Source: CAZCFB01 sp964511535 (GTDB taxonomy: Bacteria; Myxococcota_A; Polyangia; GCA-2747355; CAZCFB01). Taken from it: DNA of 17,564 bases. The stretch covers positions 1-17,564 of the forward strand of contig CAZEFW010000183.1 of the NCBI GenBank assembly GCA_964511535.1, given 5' to 3'. The notes under the pieces were generated by a model. The model had not been told where the DNA came from. It worked only from the letters and a program-made list of their open reading frames with translations, and did no database searches. Below, piece by piece: positions 6,796 through 15,351 of the stretch. Each line of letters begins with the position of its first letter. Position 1 is the stretch's first letter. A program made the position numbers and the translations under genes.

Positions 6796-8806
6796 CAGCA
6801 AGAATCCAGCCGGCGCGGACTCCCGGCTGGCCCGAGAGCTGTCGGCTTTCCACCAGAAGCTGGCCTGCGAGGCGGAGTCCATCGCTCCGGCCATCGACGA
6901 GATCGCGGCCGCGGCCGTGCGCATGCTCGCGCGGGTGGCTCCCCTGCCCGAGCTGGTGCGCGGGCAGCGTGACGCGCTGCTGGACGAGCTTCCGCCCGGT
7001 CTTCGGCGCACCCTCGCCCCCGTGGTGGACGGCTTGCTGGACCGCGCGGCGAACGACCTGGAGCGCGGGCTGGTGGCAGACCTGACCTGCTTCATCAACG
7101 AGGGCGTCGAGGTCTACCGCCACAACGCGCGCACCTTCTCGGTGGTGGTCTTCGGCAAGGTCAACTCGGGCAAGAGCAGCCTGGCCAACCAGCTGCTCGG
7201 CATCGAGGTCGTCGAAGAGGGCAAGCGCCGTACACGTGGGGACATCACCGACAGCGCCAGGGAGGCCCGGCTGGAGACCCTGAGCCTGGATGGAGCGGGA
7301 GCCCTTCAGCGCGAGGCGATCTCCTTTTTCGACATCAACGCGGTGGAGTGTACGGCGGCCATCCAGCAGGGGTCCCTCGGGGCGCTGCAGCTGGTGGACA
7401 CGCCCGGCCTGGACTCCAAGACGCAGGTCAACCACGAACTGGCGCGGCGGCATGTCAAGTACGCAGACCTGGTGATCTACGCCATGCACGGCCGGGCGCC
7501 GCTGCGGGCCACCGACATGGTCAACATCCGCTACGTCCAGGAGCACGGCAAGGCGATCCTGCCTGTGCTCACCAAGTGCGACGAGCGAGATATGAGCCCC
7601 GACGGCTCCATCACCCTAGTGGCCAAGGACGCGGCAGAGGTGGCGTCCCAGCAGGCGCGCTGCCGGAACGAGCTGTTGGAGGTGAAGGGGCTGGATCCGA
7701 TGCTGCAGGCGCGAGAGCCCCTGCCCACCTCGGCAGCGCTGGCCTACGCCTACCCGGACTGCCAGGACAGGGTGGACGCAAGCGGAATCCCGCTGCTGCT
7801 CGGGCAGATAGAGCAGGTCATCGGCGACCAGGGTCGCCAGCTCCGGCTCGCCAACCCCGTGGGCCAGCTCACCGGGGCCGTGGGCCGCCTGGACCCGGCC
7901 ATCACGCACCTTGAGCAGGGCCAGCGCGACATCGAGCAGCGCGTGGAGCAGTTCGAGCCGCGGCTGTGTGCGCTGGAGAAGCGGCTGCGGCAGTACGCCA
8001 GGGACAACGTCGGCGACCTGGAGGTCTACCGACAGAAAATGAAGGACCGTGGCCGCGCCCTGCTGGACGAGGTGATCTCGACCAAGGGCATCATGGATAT
8101 CCTCGGAGCCCAGTTCGTGGGCGTGTTCAGCAGCGAGGCGAAGCAGGAGTTCGAGGACAAGATGGAGGCGCTGTTCCGCGACCGGGTAATCTGTCCGGAG
8201 GAGCTGGCCGAGGTGTCCGAGCGGGTGGTGGGGCGGGTGACCACGCGGGTCAAGCGGGAGGTGGAGCAGGTCATCTCGGGCAGCCTCGGGGACATCGGCG
8301 TCTCCCTCGGCGCCGAGCATGACCAGGAGCTGCGCGGCGCGGTCAATGTCGGGGCGGCCGTGGTGGGCGGCGGGCTCGCGGCGGAGCTGGTCGCCTCGGC
8401 GGTGGTCAAGACGTTGACCCGGGCGCTGGTCAAGAAGATCGCCGAGGCCGTCACCAGGGAGGCCCTGAAGAAGGTCCTGGTCCAGGCGGTCAAGATCGCG
8501 GGCACCGTGCTGACCGCGGTCCTGGGCCTGGTGGACGTGCTGCTGATCAAGCGCAAGCTCGCGGCCATGCGCCAGGAGCAGTACGAGACACTTGCCGAGG
8601 CGCTGGTTCAGCTGCCGTTGAAGGAGTCTGTCCTCGAGCACCTCGAGGACGAGATCGCGCGGGTCATGCGGGATGTTCGGGCCGCGATGAAGCTGCCCGG
8701 CGAGGTGATCGGCGCCCAGGTCACGGCGCTGGAGCAACTCCGTGAGGAGCTGTCATCCACCACGGATGAACTGGCGGAGAAGGTCGCCGCCAAGAGGAGC
8801 AGGTGA
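6776..8806 (+). CDS. Dynamin-family GTPase 2 with paired hydrophobic segments
   Basis: A 676-aa protein, the most canonical of the three GTPases. An N-terminal helical region (~1-115) precedes G1 GKVNSGKS (127-134), G3 DTPG (208-211) and a true G4 TKCD (266-269). A long helical stalk follows (coiled coil near 375-410). Two hydrophobic stretches at ~523-545 and ~572-591, separated by a basic amphipathic segment, resemble the membrane 'paddle' of bacterial dynamin-like proteins. A C-terminal coiled coil closes the chain. The ATG lies 20 bp inside the end of GTPase 1 behind GAAGGAG with a very short spacer, so translation may be coupled. Likely acts at the inner membrane, binding, bending or sealing it with GTP hydrolysis; heteromeric assembly with its two neighbours is inference from the tandem arrangement. 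Confidence 0.9.
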   Translation: MVRSANSSKNPAGADSRLARELSAFHQKLACEAESIAPAIDEIAAAAVRMLARVAPLPELVRGQRDALLDELPPGLRRTLAPVVDGLLDRAANDLERGLVADLTCFINEGVEVYRHNARTFSVVVFGKVNSGKSSLANQLLGIEVVEEGKRRTRGDITDSAREARLETLSLDGAGALQREAISFFDINAVECTAAIQQGSLGALQLVDTPGLDSKTQVNHELARRHVKYADLVIYAMHGRAPLRATDMVNIRYVQEHGKAILPVLTKCDERDMSPDGSITLVAKDAAEVASQQARCRNELLEVKGLDPMLQAREPLPTSAALAYAYPDCQDRVDASGIPLLLGQIEQVIGDQGRQLRLANPVGQLTGAVGRLDPAITHLEQGQRDIEQRVEQFEPRLCALEKRLRQYARDNVGDLEVYRQKMKDRGRALLDEVISTKGIMDILGAQFVGVFSSEAKQEFEDKMEALFRDRVICPEELAEVSERVVGRVTTRVKREVEQVISGSLGDIGVSLGAEHDQELRGAVNVGAAVVGGGLAAELVASAVVKTLTRALVKKIAEAVTREALKKVLVQAVKIAGTVLTAVLGLVDVLLIKRKLAAMRQEQYETLAEALVQLPLKESVLEHLEDEIARVMRDVRAAMKLPGEVIGAQVTALEQLREELSSTTDELAEKVAAKRSR

Positions 8807-8810
8807 ACAG

Positions 8811-10571
8811 ATGGACGAGATGCGTCAGAAAGTGCGAAACATCGTGGAGCAGGCGGCAAGGCTGCTTTCAGACAACGGCGAGCAAGCGCGCGCGGACGAC
8901 CTGAGCGACGCGCTGGCGTTCATGGAACAGGACCTGGTGCGCATCGACGTTGTGGGGCTGGAAAAGGCGGGCAAGAGCTCGCTGGTCAACGCCATCCTGG
9001 GCCAGGACATGGCGGAGGTGGGTGCCAACCCCACCACCTCCGCCCCCACCGCGTACCCGGCGCCAGAGCAGGGGATCGTGCTGCTGGACCACCCCGGGTT
9101 CGACAGCGCCGTGTTCAGCGCCGCCGAGACCGAAGCCTCGGTGGGGCGCAGCGATCTGATCCTGTACGTGGCGCTGCCCGAGGACGCCGACGAGCGCCAG
9201 GCGCACCGCCAGGTGGAGCGCTACGCCGACGAGCTGGGCAAGCCGCTGATCTTCGTGGTCAACGAGGATCCCGAGCAGTGCGGCCCCACCCTGTCCGAGC
9301 TGCGCCAGGCCCTTTTCGGCCGGCTGGCCAGGCCCGTACGCTGCGTACCGGTCCACTGCAAGTGGGCCATGAACGCAGCCCTGGCCGGGCAGGAGGCCGG
9401 GGCGGACCGCTGCGGGCTCAAGCGCTTGCGCTGGCAGCTGGGCAGCGAGGCCGTGGGCGACAGGGCACGGCTCAAACTGTCGGCCCCCCTGGCCCGCACT
9501 CGAGAGCACCTCGGCCACCTGTGCGACGGCATCTCGGCGAACATGGAGCGCGCAGGCGGGGAACACGCTGGACTGACCGCCGAGCTGCGCGGCCATGTGG
9601 GGACCTTCAAGAAGGATCTGGATGAGACGCTGCTCCGGATCATCGAGCAGACGGTCTACCCGGTGGTCAACAACACCAAGCATCGGCTGTTCGGGATGCT
9701 GGACGCAGGCGAGGACCAGGAGGCTCAAAGAGCAGCCCTCGACGCGTGCAACCAGGAGATCCAGGGCGCGGTGGATAGCGTCTACAAAAGGATGGACGGG
9801 GCCATGCGGGACCGCTGGATGGAGCTGTTGATGCTGCTGGAGGACAACCCCGCCCTGGAGCGGCTGCAGCAGGCGGAGGTGGCGGTGAAGGTGGACCTGA
9901 CCGGCATCGACCTGGACGACGCCGGCACGAAGGAGACCCGGGCGCGGCTGGAGAAGGTGGCGGCGACCCTGATGCGCGAGGGCATGGGGCGGCTGAAGGC
10001 CGCGCCTGCGGCCCGCGGGGGCGCCAAGGACCTGACCATCAGCGTGGCCGGCATGTCGGACCGCAAGGTGCGAGCCCTGGCGGGCCTGGCAGGCAAGCAC
10101 GCCGACCGCGTGGAGCGCGCCGGGGACAAGCTCGTGGTGCGCGGCATGAAGTCGGGTCACCGCAAGCTCTCCGAGAGGGCGGCCAAGGACGGAGGCAACG
10201 TGGTTATGCGCCCCTCGGATGCCGGCGGGTCGCTGCTGGAAGGGCTGGGCAAGGTCGCCGGGCTGGCGCTGGCCGTGGGCCTGATGGTCCACGACCTGCA
10301 AAAGGGCGACGAACGCCGGCGCGAGCACCAGCAGGCCATGGAGGCCAGCCTGAGCAGCTACTACATCAGGCTACGCGACCACTTGATCTGCGACATCGAG
10401 GCCCAGGTGGCTGACGTGGCCCGGTCGCTGCACCAGACGCTGGCCGACATGCTGACCGCCCACGCCGAGGCCCGGGACCAACAGGAGCGCGTCCTCGACA
10501 CCGCGCAGGGCCTCGTGGTGCGCGTGGAGACGCTGGAGCGCTGGATTTCAGCGGGGCTGTCGAAACATTAG
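8811..10571 (+). CDS. Dynamin-like GTPase 3, degenerate nucleotide-recognition motifs
   Basis: A 586-aa protein beginning four bases after GTPase 2, with an AGAGGAG-rich site upstream of ATG 8811; this start is preferred over an in-frame extension into the preceding gene. G1 is GLEKAGKS (49-56). G3 is DHPG (93-96) instead of DTPG, and the G4 position reads 'VVNEDP', lacking the Lys. The remainder is helical and charged; one hydrophobic segment near ~475-490 ('GKVAGLALAVGLMVHDLQ') could contact membrane. The G1 resembles that of GTPase 1 (GLGKAGKS), so the two may be closer relatives of each other than of GTPase 2. The altered motifs suggest weak hydrolysis or a regulatory partner role. Its stop is followed at once by an RNA hairpin, closing this sub-block. 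Confidence 0.85.
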   Translation: MDEMRQKVRNIVEQAARLLSDNGEQARADDLSDALAFMEQDLVRIDVVGLEKAGKSSLVNAILGQDMAEVGANPTTSAPTAYPAPEQGIVLLDHPGFDSAVFSAAETEASVGRSDLILYVALPEDADERQAHRQVERYADELGKPLIFVVNEDPEQCGPTLSELRQALFGRLARPVRCVPVHCKWAMNAALAGQEAGADRCGLKRLRWQLGSEAVGDRARLKLSAPLARTREHLGHLCDGISANMERAGGEHAGLTAELRGHVGTFKKDLDETLLRIIEQTVYPVVNNTKHRLFGMLDAGEDQEAQRAALDACNQEIQGAVDSVYKRMDGAMRDRWMELLMLLEDNPALERLQQAEVAVKVDLTGIDLDDAGTKETRARLEKVAATLMREGMGRLKAAPAARGGAKDLTISVAGMSDRKVRALAGLAGKHADRVERAGDKLVVRGMKSGHRKLSERAAKDGGNVVMRPSDAGGSLLEGLGKVAGLALAVGLMVHDLQKGDERRREHQQAMEASLSSYYIRLRDHLICDIEAQVADVARSLHQTLADMLTAHAEARDQQERVLDTAQGLVVRVETLERWISAGLSKH

Positions 10572-10589
10572 GTGCTGCCGGAGCAGCGC
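10572..10589 (+). other. Hairpin directly after the GTPase 3 stop codon
   Basis: GTGCTGC-CGGA-GCAGCGC forms a 7-bp stem (one G-U pair) beginning on the base after TAG. No T-run follows, so it is not a standard intrinsic terminator; it may slow polymerase or protect the 3' end of an upstream message. Confidence 0.4.
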
Positions 10590-10814
10590 TCAAGCCAGCG
10601 TCCTTATGCGATTCGAGGTAACGGTGGATCAGCCTGCTCACCAGGCCGCGGGTTTCTTGCCTGGCCGGACCCTCGTCAAGGCCGTGGTCATGCACCAGCG
10701 CGCTGACGCCCAGCATGTGCGCGATGTTCGGCGCGTGGCCGTCCTTCCTCGGCTGTTGCCGTGGACGAGAATTTGCCATCCCCTGCTCTTGAAGAACACG
10801 CCGAGCAATCGGAA
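10590..10814. other. Long intergenic stretch between GTPase 3 and Hsp70 genes
   Basis: This is the largest gap in the cluster (279 bp from 10572 to 10850). On the minus strand it is fully open from ATG 10779 leftward, reading 'MANSRPRQQPRKDGHAPNIA' and on through a 'GLVSRLIHRYLES' segment with codon choice resembling real genes in its middle part. That frame has no usable ribosome-binding site and runs into the antisense of GTPase 3, so it may be a decayed gene fragment. No plus-strand gene is convincing here. Confidence 0.35.
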
Positions 10815-10843
10815 TTGATGGACCCCGCGGGAAGCTCTACTAT
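10815..10843 (+). promoter_or_regulatory. Possible sigma-70-like promoter for the Hsp70 block
   Basis: TTGATG and TACTAT are separated by 17 bp, each matching four of six consensus bases. A start site ~7 nt past the -10 would fall at about 10850, abutting the ATG at 10851, implying a leaderless or near-leaderless message; no Shine-Dalgarno precedes that ATG, consistent with this. The match is modest and could be chance. Confidence 0.3.
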
Positions 10844-10850
10844 CGGCACA

Positions 10851-12578
10851 ATGGCACCCGGATACTATGTCGGTGTCGACCTTGGGACCACCAACACAAC
10901 CTGCTGTGTCGGCCAGGTCACCGAGGACGACGAGTTCTCTCTTCGCCAACTCCCCATCTGGCAGCTTGGAAACGAGCCGGGCGCTCATGACCAGCTCGAA
11001 CGGGATGAGATCTTGCCCTCGGTGGTCTGGTTTCGCGGCGGGGGCGATGTCTACACCGGCGACTACTGCAAGGGGATCGCCGCCGAGGGGTTGAGGGAGC
11101 CTGAAGCGCGGCTGGTGCGCTCCATCAAGCGGCAGATGGGCAACGACTCATGGGGGCTGGAAAGCGGCGGGCAGCGCTTCACGCCGCGGCATATCGCAGG
11201 GCTGATCCTGCGCACCGTGCAGGGCAGCCTTCACCCCGAGATCCCAGAGGCCGGCGTACAGGAATACACCATCACCATCCCGGCTTCCTTCAGCTCGAAG
11301 ATGCGCCACGAAACCCTGCTGGCGGCGCAGCTCGCCGGGCTTGATCCGGCCCGGACCAACCTGGTGGACGAGCCCGTGGCCGCCCTGTTCAGCGACTGGT
11401 CCGAACGGGACGGGGTGCTGGCCGACCTGCCGGTTGGCGAGACCCCGGTGCTGGTCTTCGACATGGGTGGCGGCACCCTGGACGTCAGCGTGATCGAGGT
11501 TCACCGCAGGGAGCGGCGGGTTCGGGTGGCCTCCACCTCCCGCTACAACGAGGTGGCTGGCGACGACCTCGATCTGGAAATCGCGGCCCTGCTGCTGCAG
11601 CTTGCCCGGCAGGACAGCCGCTACGACGGCGCCTTTTTGCAGATCGACAACACCACGGCCGAGGGGCGCCAGCGGATGAAGGCCCTGGGCCTGGGCATGA
11701 TGGAGCTGGCCGAAACGACCAAGCTGGCCCTCGGCGACATCATGGAGGGGTTGCCGCACCGGGGCACATACCGCGAGAAGATCGACCGGCTGCGCCAATC
11801 GGGCGACGCGGTGACCGTGGACATCGGAGCGGAGCTGCCGGGCAGCCCATCCACCCTGGAGGTGCCCTGCCACTCGTTGTTGGAGGTCCTTGCGCCTTTT
11901 TTTCGAGCCAGCGGACTCGGCGCCGGGGCGCGGAGCATCTTCGTCCCGCTGAAGCAGGCGCTGGATCGCGCCGGGCTGGAGCCCGATCAGATCGGAAGGA
12001 TCTACATCACCGGCGGCTCCGCCTACTTCCCCCCGGTGATCGACACCCTGGCCAGCTACTTCTGCCTCGCCCCGACCCGGCTGGACCCATTTCACGCCGT
12101 TTCACGCGGGGCTGCCGTGTTCAGCCATATCAGGCAGGCCGGCCGCTGGCATGTCGAGGAGAAGGTCAGCGATAGCGTGTTCCTCAAGCGGGCAGGGCAC
12201 GAGTTTCTGGAGGTGCTCGGTCCGGTTGCAGTGCCCTGCGAGCCAGAGTTCAAGGACCTGGACGAGGACGAATGCCCTCACCTGAGCTCGGGTAGAGGGA
12301 ACGTGCGGCTGGAGTTCTTCCAGGGCATGGATTCCCGGGACCCGCTGATGACCCTGGCCCATGTTGAGAGCCTGGGCCTCGAGCGGGAGCTGGGGGAGAA
12401 CGCCCGGCTGACCCAGCTGGAAGGCAGGATCGACCGCAACAAGGTGTACCAGTTCCGGCTCTGGTTTCAGGATGACGACGGGGTGGTGCAGAGCGAGGTG
12501 AGCTTCGGCGTCAAGCAGGGCGCGGCGGCCGCGGGCACGCTGCCTGGCGGCCTGCGGCTCAACGGGGTGGAGCTATGA
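10851..12578 (+). CDS. Divergent Hsp70 (DnaK-superfamily) ATPase
   Basis: A 575-aa ASKHA-fold ATPase. The phosphate-1 loop is DLGTTNT (10-16), 'ITIPASF' (141-147) and 'DEPVAAL' (173-179) are the classical Hsp70 strand and connect motifs, phosphate-2 is DMGGGTLD (204-211), and the adenosine motif is ITGGSAYFP (386-394). Only ~145 residues follow the nucleotide-binding domain, without a recognisable DnaK lid or EEVD-type tail, so the client-binding part is different or reduced (DnaK is ~640 aa). The start was set at 10851 because the core begins four residues later and the in-frame upstream codons (ATG 10818, GTG 10761) have only about half G/C third positions, unlike the gene body. The stop overlaps the next ATG (ATGA). 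No DnaJ or GrpE is visible, so cofactors may be the two unknown proteins that follow. Confidence 0.9.
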   Translation: MAPGYYVGVDLGTTNTTCCVGQVTEDDEFSLRQLPIWQLGNEPGAHDQLERDEILPSVVWFRGGGDVYTGDYCKGIAAEGLREPEARLVRSIKRQMGNDSWGLESGGQRFTPRHIAGLILRTVQGSLHPEIPEAGVQEYTITIPASFSSKMRHETLLAAQLAGLDPARTNLVDEPVAALFSDWSERDGVLADLPVGETPVLVFDMGGGTLDVSVIEVHRRERRVRVASTSRYNEVAGDDLDLEIAALLLQLARQDSRYDGAFLQIDNTTAEGRQRMKALGLGMMELAETTKLALGDIMEGLPHRGTYREKIDRLRQSGDAVTVDIGAELPGSPSTLEVPCHSLLEVLAPFFRASGLGAGARSIFVPLKQALDRAGLEPDQIGRIYITGGSAYFPPVIDTLASYFCLAPTRLDPFHAVSRGAAVFSHIRQAGRWHVEEKVSDSVFLKRAGHEFLEVLGPVAVPCEPEFKDLDEDECPHLSSGRGNVRLEFFQGMDSRDPLMTLAHVESLGLERELGENARLTQLEGRIDRNKVYQFRLWFQDDDGVVQSEVSFGVKQGAAAAGTLPGGLRLNGVEL

Positions 12579-13984
12579 GCCTGAACATCTCAAAGGAGCG
12601 CAGGGAGCTGCTGCGCGCCCTGAGCTTTGACGCCGAGGCGGAGCTGGTCTACGACCCCGACCTGCCCGGGGAGCTGCGCGAGCTGTTCATGGGGTTGCAA
12701 ATCGCCCGCGGCGAACAGGCACGGGACCTCGCGCGCAAGCTGCCCAGGCTCTACGCAGATCATGGCCCCCCCATGATCCGCTGCCTGCTGGAGCTGTCCT
12801 ACCTGATGCACCTGAAGTCGGCCCTCGCCGACATATTCAGGGACGTCCTCGGCGGGCTGCACAAGGACCTGATGGACAAGCCCCTGTGGCGGCGGCCCAT
12901 CCGGGAAGAGGTCTGCCGCTTCGCCCAGTCGCCCTACACGGTGACCCGGGAGCTGGTGGACCTGCTCCTGGGGGTCCTGGCGCGTATCCCGGGCGAGACC
13001 GCCGGGTTGATGCGCAACCCGGCGGTCTCGTTCGAGGACCGGCTGCGGGCCGCCGAGGAGGTGGTGCGCCGAGGGGACCGCGAGAACTACCCGGCAGTGC
13101 TGGAGCTGGTCAAGCAGCATGTCCGCGGCGGTACCGAGGAGTATTTGACCCGGCTGAAGCCGGCCAGCGAGGTGCTCGCCGGCACCGGACGGCGCGGTCT
13201 GGAGCTGGCGGTGGCGGCGTACGAGGCCGGGGAGCTGGGCCATCACGGCCCGTATGTCATCGCCTCCTTCCGGGGGCACTTGCTGCGTTGGCTCGAGGAA
13301 CAAGAGATGAGGCCCAACCGGAGGTGGGTCAACGTCCTGCTGCAGGCCTGGAGCTGGCAGGGGTCCGCGTCGGCGCGGGATCTGACGCTCGGGATCCTGC
13401 TCGACGAGTGGTGCATGGTCCCGGAGATCGCCGCCCTGGTCCGCGCCAAGTTGAAGCAAAAGGTCGCGGAGAACCCCCACTACCTGGCGAGCGCCAGCGA
13501 CGGGATGAGGACCAGGGTCGAGGAGTTCGCCGGCACCGACGCGCCGCCCAGGAATCTGCTGCCATTGATCCTGGGGCACCTCGAGGGGAAGGACACCGGT
13601 TGGGAGGAGTTCGCCAACGGGATGCCCGAGAACAAGGTCACCGGCTGGGCCCTGGGCCAGGCCATGGCCCGGGTTGACCCCGAGGGCCAGGACAAGCTGC
13701 TGCGGTGGCTTCGCATGGTCAACAACCCGCGAATCCTCGCAGGGTTTTATAACAAGCTGCTGATCCCGTCGCGGTTCTTTCAGCTGGCACCACGGACCCA
13801 GCGCGGCGTGCTGCAGCATCCGCGGGTGGCCGGCCATGTGCAGTCCGGCAGGCTGGGAGTTTTGCTCGAGAGCACCCAGATCTCCCGGCTCGATGAGGAT
13901 GTTCGTGCCGCCATGGAGGGGCTGTACAGGCAGCTGCGCGGCCCGGGAGCGCGCAAGTCCGGCCGGGTGAGGGAGCTGAAATGA
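12575..13984 (+). CDS. 469-aa helical protein of unknown function, coupled to Hsp70
   Basis: I do not recognise a family. The protein is soluble, rich in Leu, Arg and Glu, and appears all-helical in repeated 30-45-residue helix pairs ('LRELFMGLQIARGEQARDL', 'PPMIRCLLELSYLMHLKSAL', 'TRELVDLLLGVLARIPGE'), which suggests a HEAT/ARM-like solenoid. Conserved-looking aromatic patches ('LLQAWSWQG', 'DEWCMVPEI') may be contact surfaces. No P-loop, metal site, signal peptide or membrane helix is seen. ATGA overlaps join it to Hsp70 upstream and to the coiled-coil protein downstream, implying tightly matched expression, as for subunits of one complex. A scaffold or Hsp70 co-factor role is inference. 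Confidence 0.85.
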   Translation: MSLNISKERRELLRALSFDAEAELVYDPDLPGELRELFMGLQIARGEQARDLARKLPRLYADHGPPMIRCLLELSYLMHLKSALADIFRDVLGGLHKDLMDKPLWRRPIREEVCRFAQSPYTVTRELVDLLLGVLARIPGETAGLMRNPAVSFEDRLRAAEEVVRRGDRENYPAVLELVKQHVRGGTEEYLTRLKPASEVLAGTGRRGLELAVAAYEAGELGHHGPYVIASFRGHLLRWLEEQEMRPNRRWVNVLLQAWSWQGSASARDLTLGILLDEWCMVPEIAALVRAKLKQKVAENPHYLASASDGMRTRVEEFAGTDAPPRNLLPLILGHLEGKDTGWEEFANGMPENKVTGWALGQAMARVDPEGQDKLLRWLRMVNNPRILAGFYNKLLIPSRFFQLAPRTQRGVLQHPRVAGHVQSGRLGVLLESTQISRLDEDVRAAMEGLYRQLRGPGARKSGRVRELK

Positions 13985-15351
13985 GCGGCGGTGACCTGAA
14001 GGAGCGCATCGCTGAACTGGATCGGCAGCTCGCCGGTCTCAAGAGCAGCCGAGATCGATACCGGGCCAAGAAGCTGCGGCGCCAGAAGAGGACGCTCGAG
14101 ACCCGGCTCGCCAGCACACAGGAGCGGCAGCCCCGCACAGAGCTGCCCGAGCTGCGAGAGTCAGCGCCCACGCACCAGCAGGCCAGCGCCCCCCCGGCCG
14201 CCCCGGCGCGGCCGGAAGCCGGCTCCGCCAGGCGAACGCCCCGAAAGAAGCTGCCGGTGCTGTTCCCGGCCGAAGTCGCGGCACCGGCCAGGACGGTGGA
14301 GCCCGCGGCACCTGCTCCGCCACCCGCGCCCGTGGCTCCCGAGCCGGTCGAAGCTCCCGCGGCCCACGAAGTTCAGGAGGCGCTGGATGACGGTGGTGGG
14401 GAGGATCCAGCCTGCGGCTGCGACCCTGGACCGGAGCGCGACGACGACGCCGAGGCCCCCCTGGCGGCAGAGGACGTCAAGCAGCCGGAGTGGGTGCAGC
14501 TCTACCCCCGACTTGTTCGCAGGGCGGGGAGGCGGATGGTGGGAGCGTTTCTGGAGGATGACCCGAAGCGGCTGCTCGTCGACTTCGTCAGCCCCCTGGC
14601 CTGGCAGCTGTTCAACCTCTGCAACTCCGAGGCGCACAGCCTGGGCCTCGACGTGGAGGAGATAGAGAAGGCGGTGATCGGCGACAGGCCGGACTCGCCC
14701 AAGGATTACCAGTTCCCGTACATCAACAAGCTGCGAAACATGCTGCGCCTGCGCGAGGCGCGGTTCCAGTGTCGGTTGGAGCGGGTGGACGGCTCGGCCC
14801 GCAGCGTCTTCTCTGTCAGGGCCAACATGATGCGCGTCTTCATCCTCGCGGGCATCCGCGAGCGGGACATCACCGCCAGGGTGGAAGACAAGTGGCGAGG
14901 CTGCGGCCAGAACTTCAACGACTTCAAGGCCCGCTGCCTGGAGCTTGCCAGGGCTCACGACGTGACGGACGTGACCAAGGGCATTTTCGGCCCTGAGAGC
15001 TTCCCCGGGCTGCTGGTCGAGCTGCGCAACGCGCTGTACCACGAATCGCCAAAGTGGCTTGGCAACAGGACCCTCTCCACCGACCTCTTTCAGCGGACCT
15101 GCCTGTCGAGCCTGAGGCCAGCCATGGTGGAGTGGCTCCAGGCAGAGCGCGCCCTGAGCCGACTGGCGGTGGGCCACTTCAAGGACCAGTGCAGCCGCGG
15201 TTGGGTCCTCGAGCTGGACCGGCCAGGCCGGCCGCCCCTTTGCGTTCGACCGGACGGTGAGCTCCCGGACGAGGGGGAGCAGCTCGTCATCGACCCGGTC
15301 GAGGGGCGGGTGCTGTTCAAGTTCATCGACCTGAAAGGAGCGAGCAGGTAA
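13981..15351 (+). CDS. 456-aa protein: coiled coil, Pro/Ala-rich linker, unknown C-terminal domain
   Basis: Three regions are visible. Residues ~5-50 ('LKERIAELDRQLAGLKSSRD' and on) form a basic coiled coil. Residues ~55-165 are a low-complexity Pro/Ala/Glu linker, ending acidic. From ~170 a globular, mostly helical domain begins ('EWVQLYPRLVRRAGRRMVGA'), containing 'FNLCNSEAHSLGLDVEEIEK', 'YINKLRNMLRLREARF', 'ANMMRVFILAGIRERDITAR' and 'ELRNALYHESPKWLGN', with a short C-terminal beta-like segment. I recognise no family or catalytic motif. The modular plan resembles an adaptor tethering a folded domain to partners by a flexible arm. ATGA with the previous gene and TAATG with the next place it in one translational unit. 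A nucleotide-exchange role for the coiled coil next to Hsp70 is conceivable but unsupported. Confidence 0.85.
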   Translation: MSGGDLKERIAELDRQLAGLKSSRDRYRAKKLRRQKRTLETRLASTQERQPRTELPELRESAPTHQQASAPPAAPARPEAGSARRTPRKKLPVLFPAEVAAPARTVEPAAPAPPPAPVAPEPVEAPAAHEVQEALDDGGGEDPACGCDPGPERDDDAEAPLAAEDVKQPEWVQLYPRLVRRAGRRMVGAFLEDDPKRLLVDFVSPLAWQLFNLCNSEAHSLGLDVEEIEKAVIGDRPDSPKDYQFPYINKLRNMLRLREARFQCRLERVDGSARSVFSVRANMMRVFILAGIRERDITARVEDKWRGCGQNFNDFKARCLELARAHDVTDVTKGIFGPESFPGLLVELRNALYHESPKWLGNRTLSTDLFQRTCLSSLRPAMVEWLQAERALSRLAVGHFKDQCSRGWVLELDRPGRPPLCVRPDGELPDEGEQLVIDPVEGRVLFKFIDLKGASR

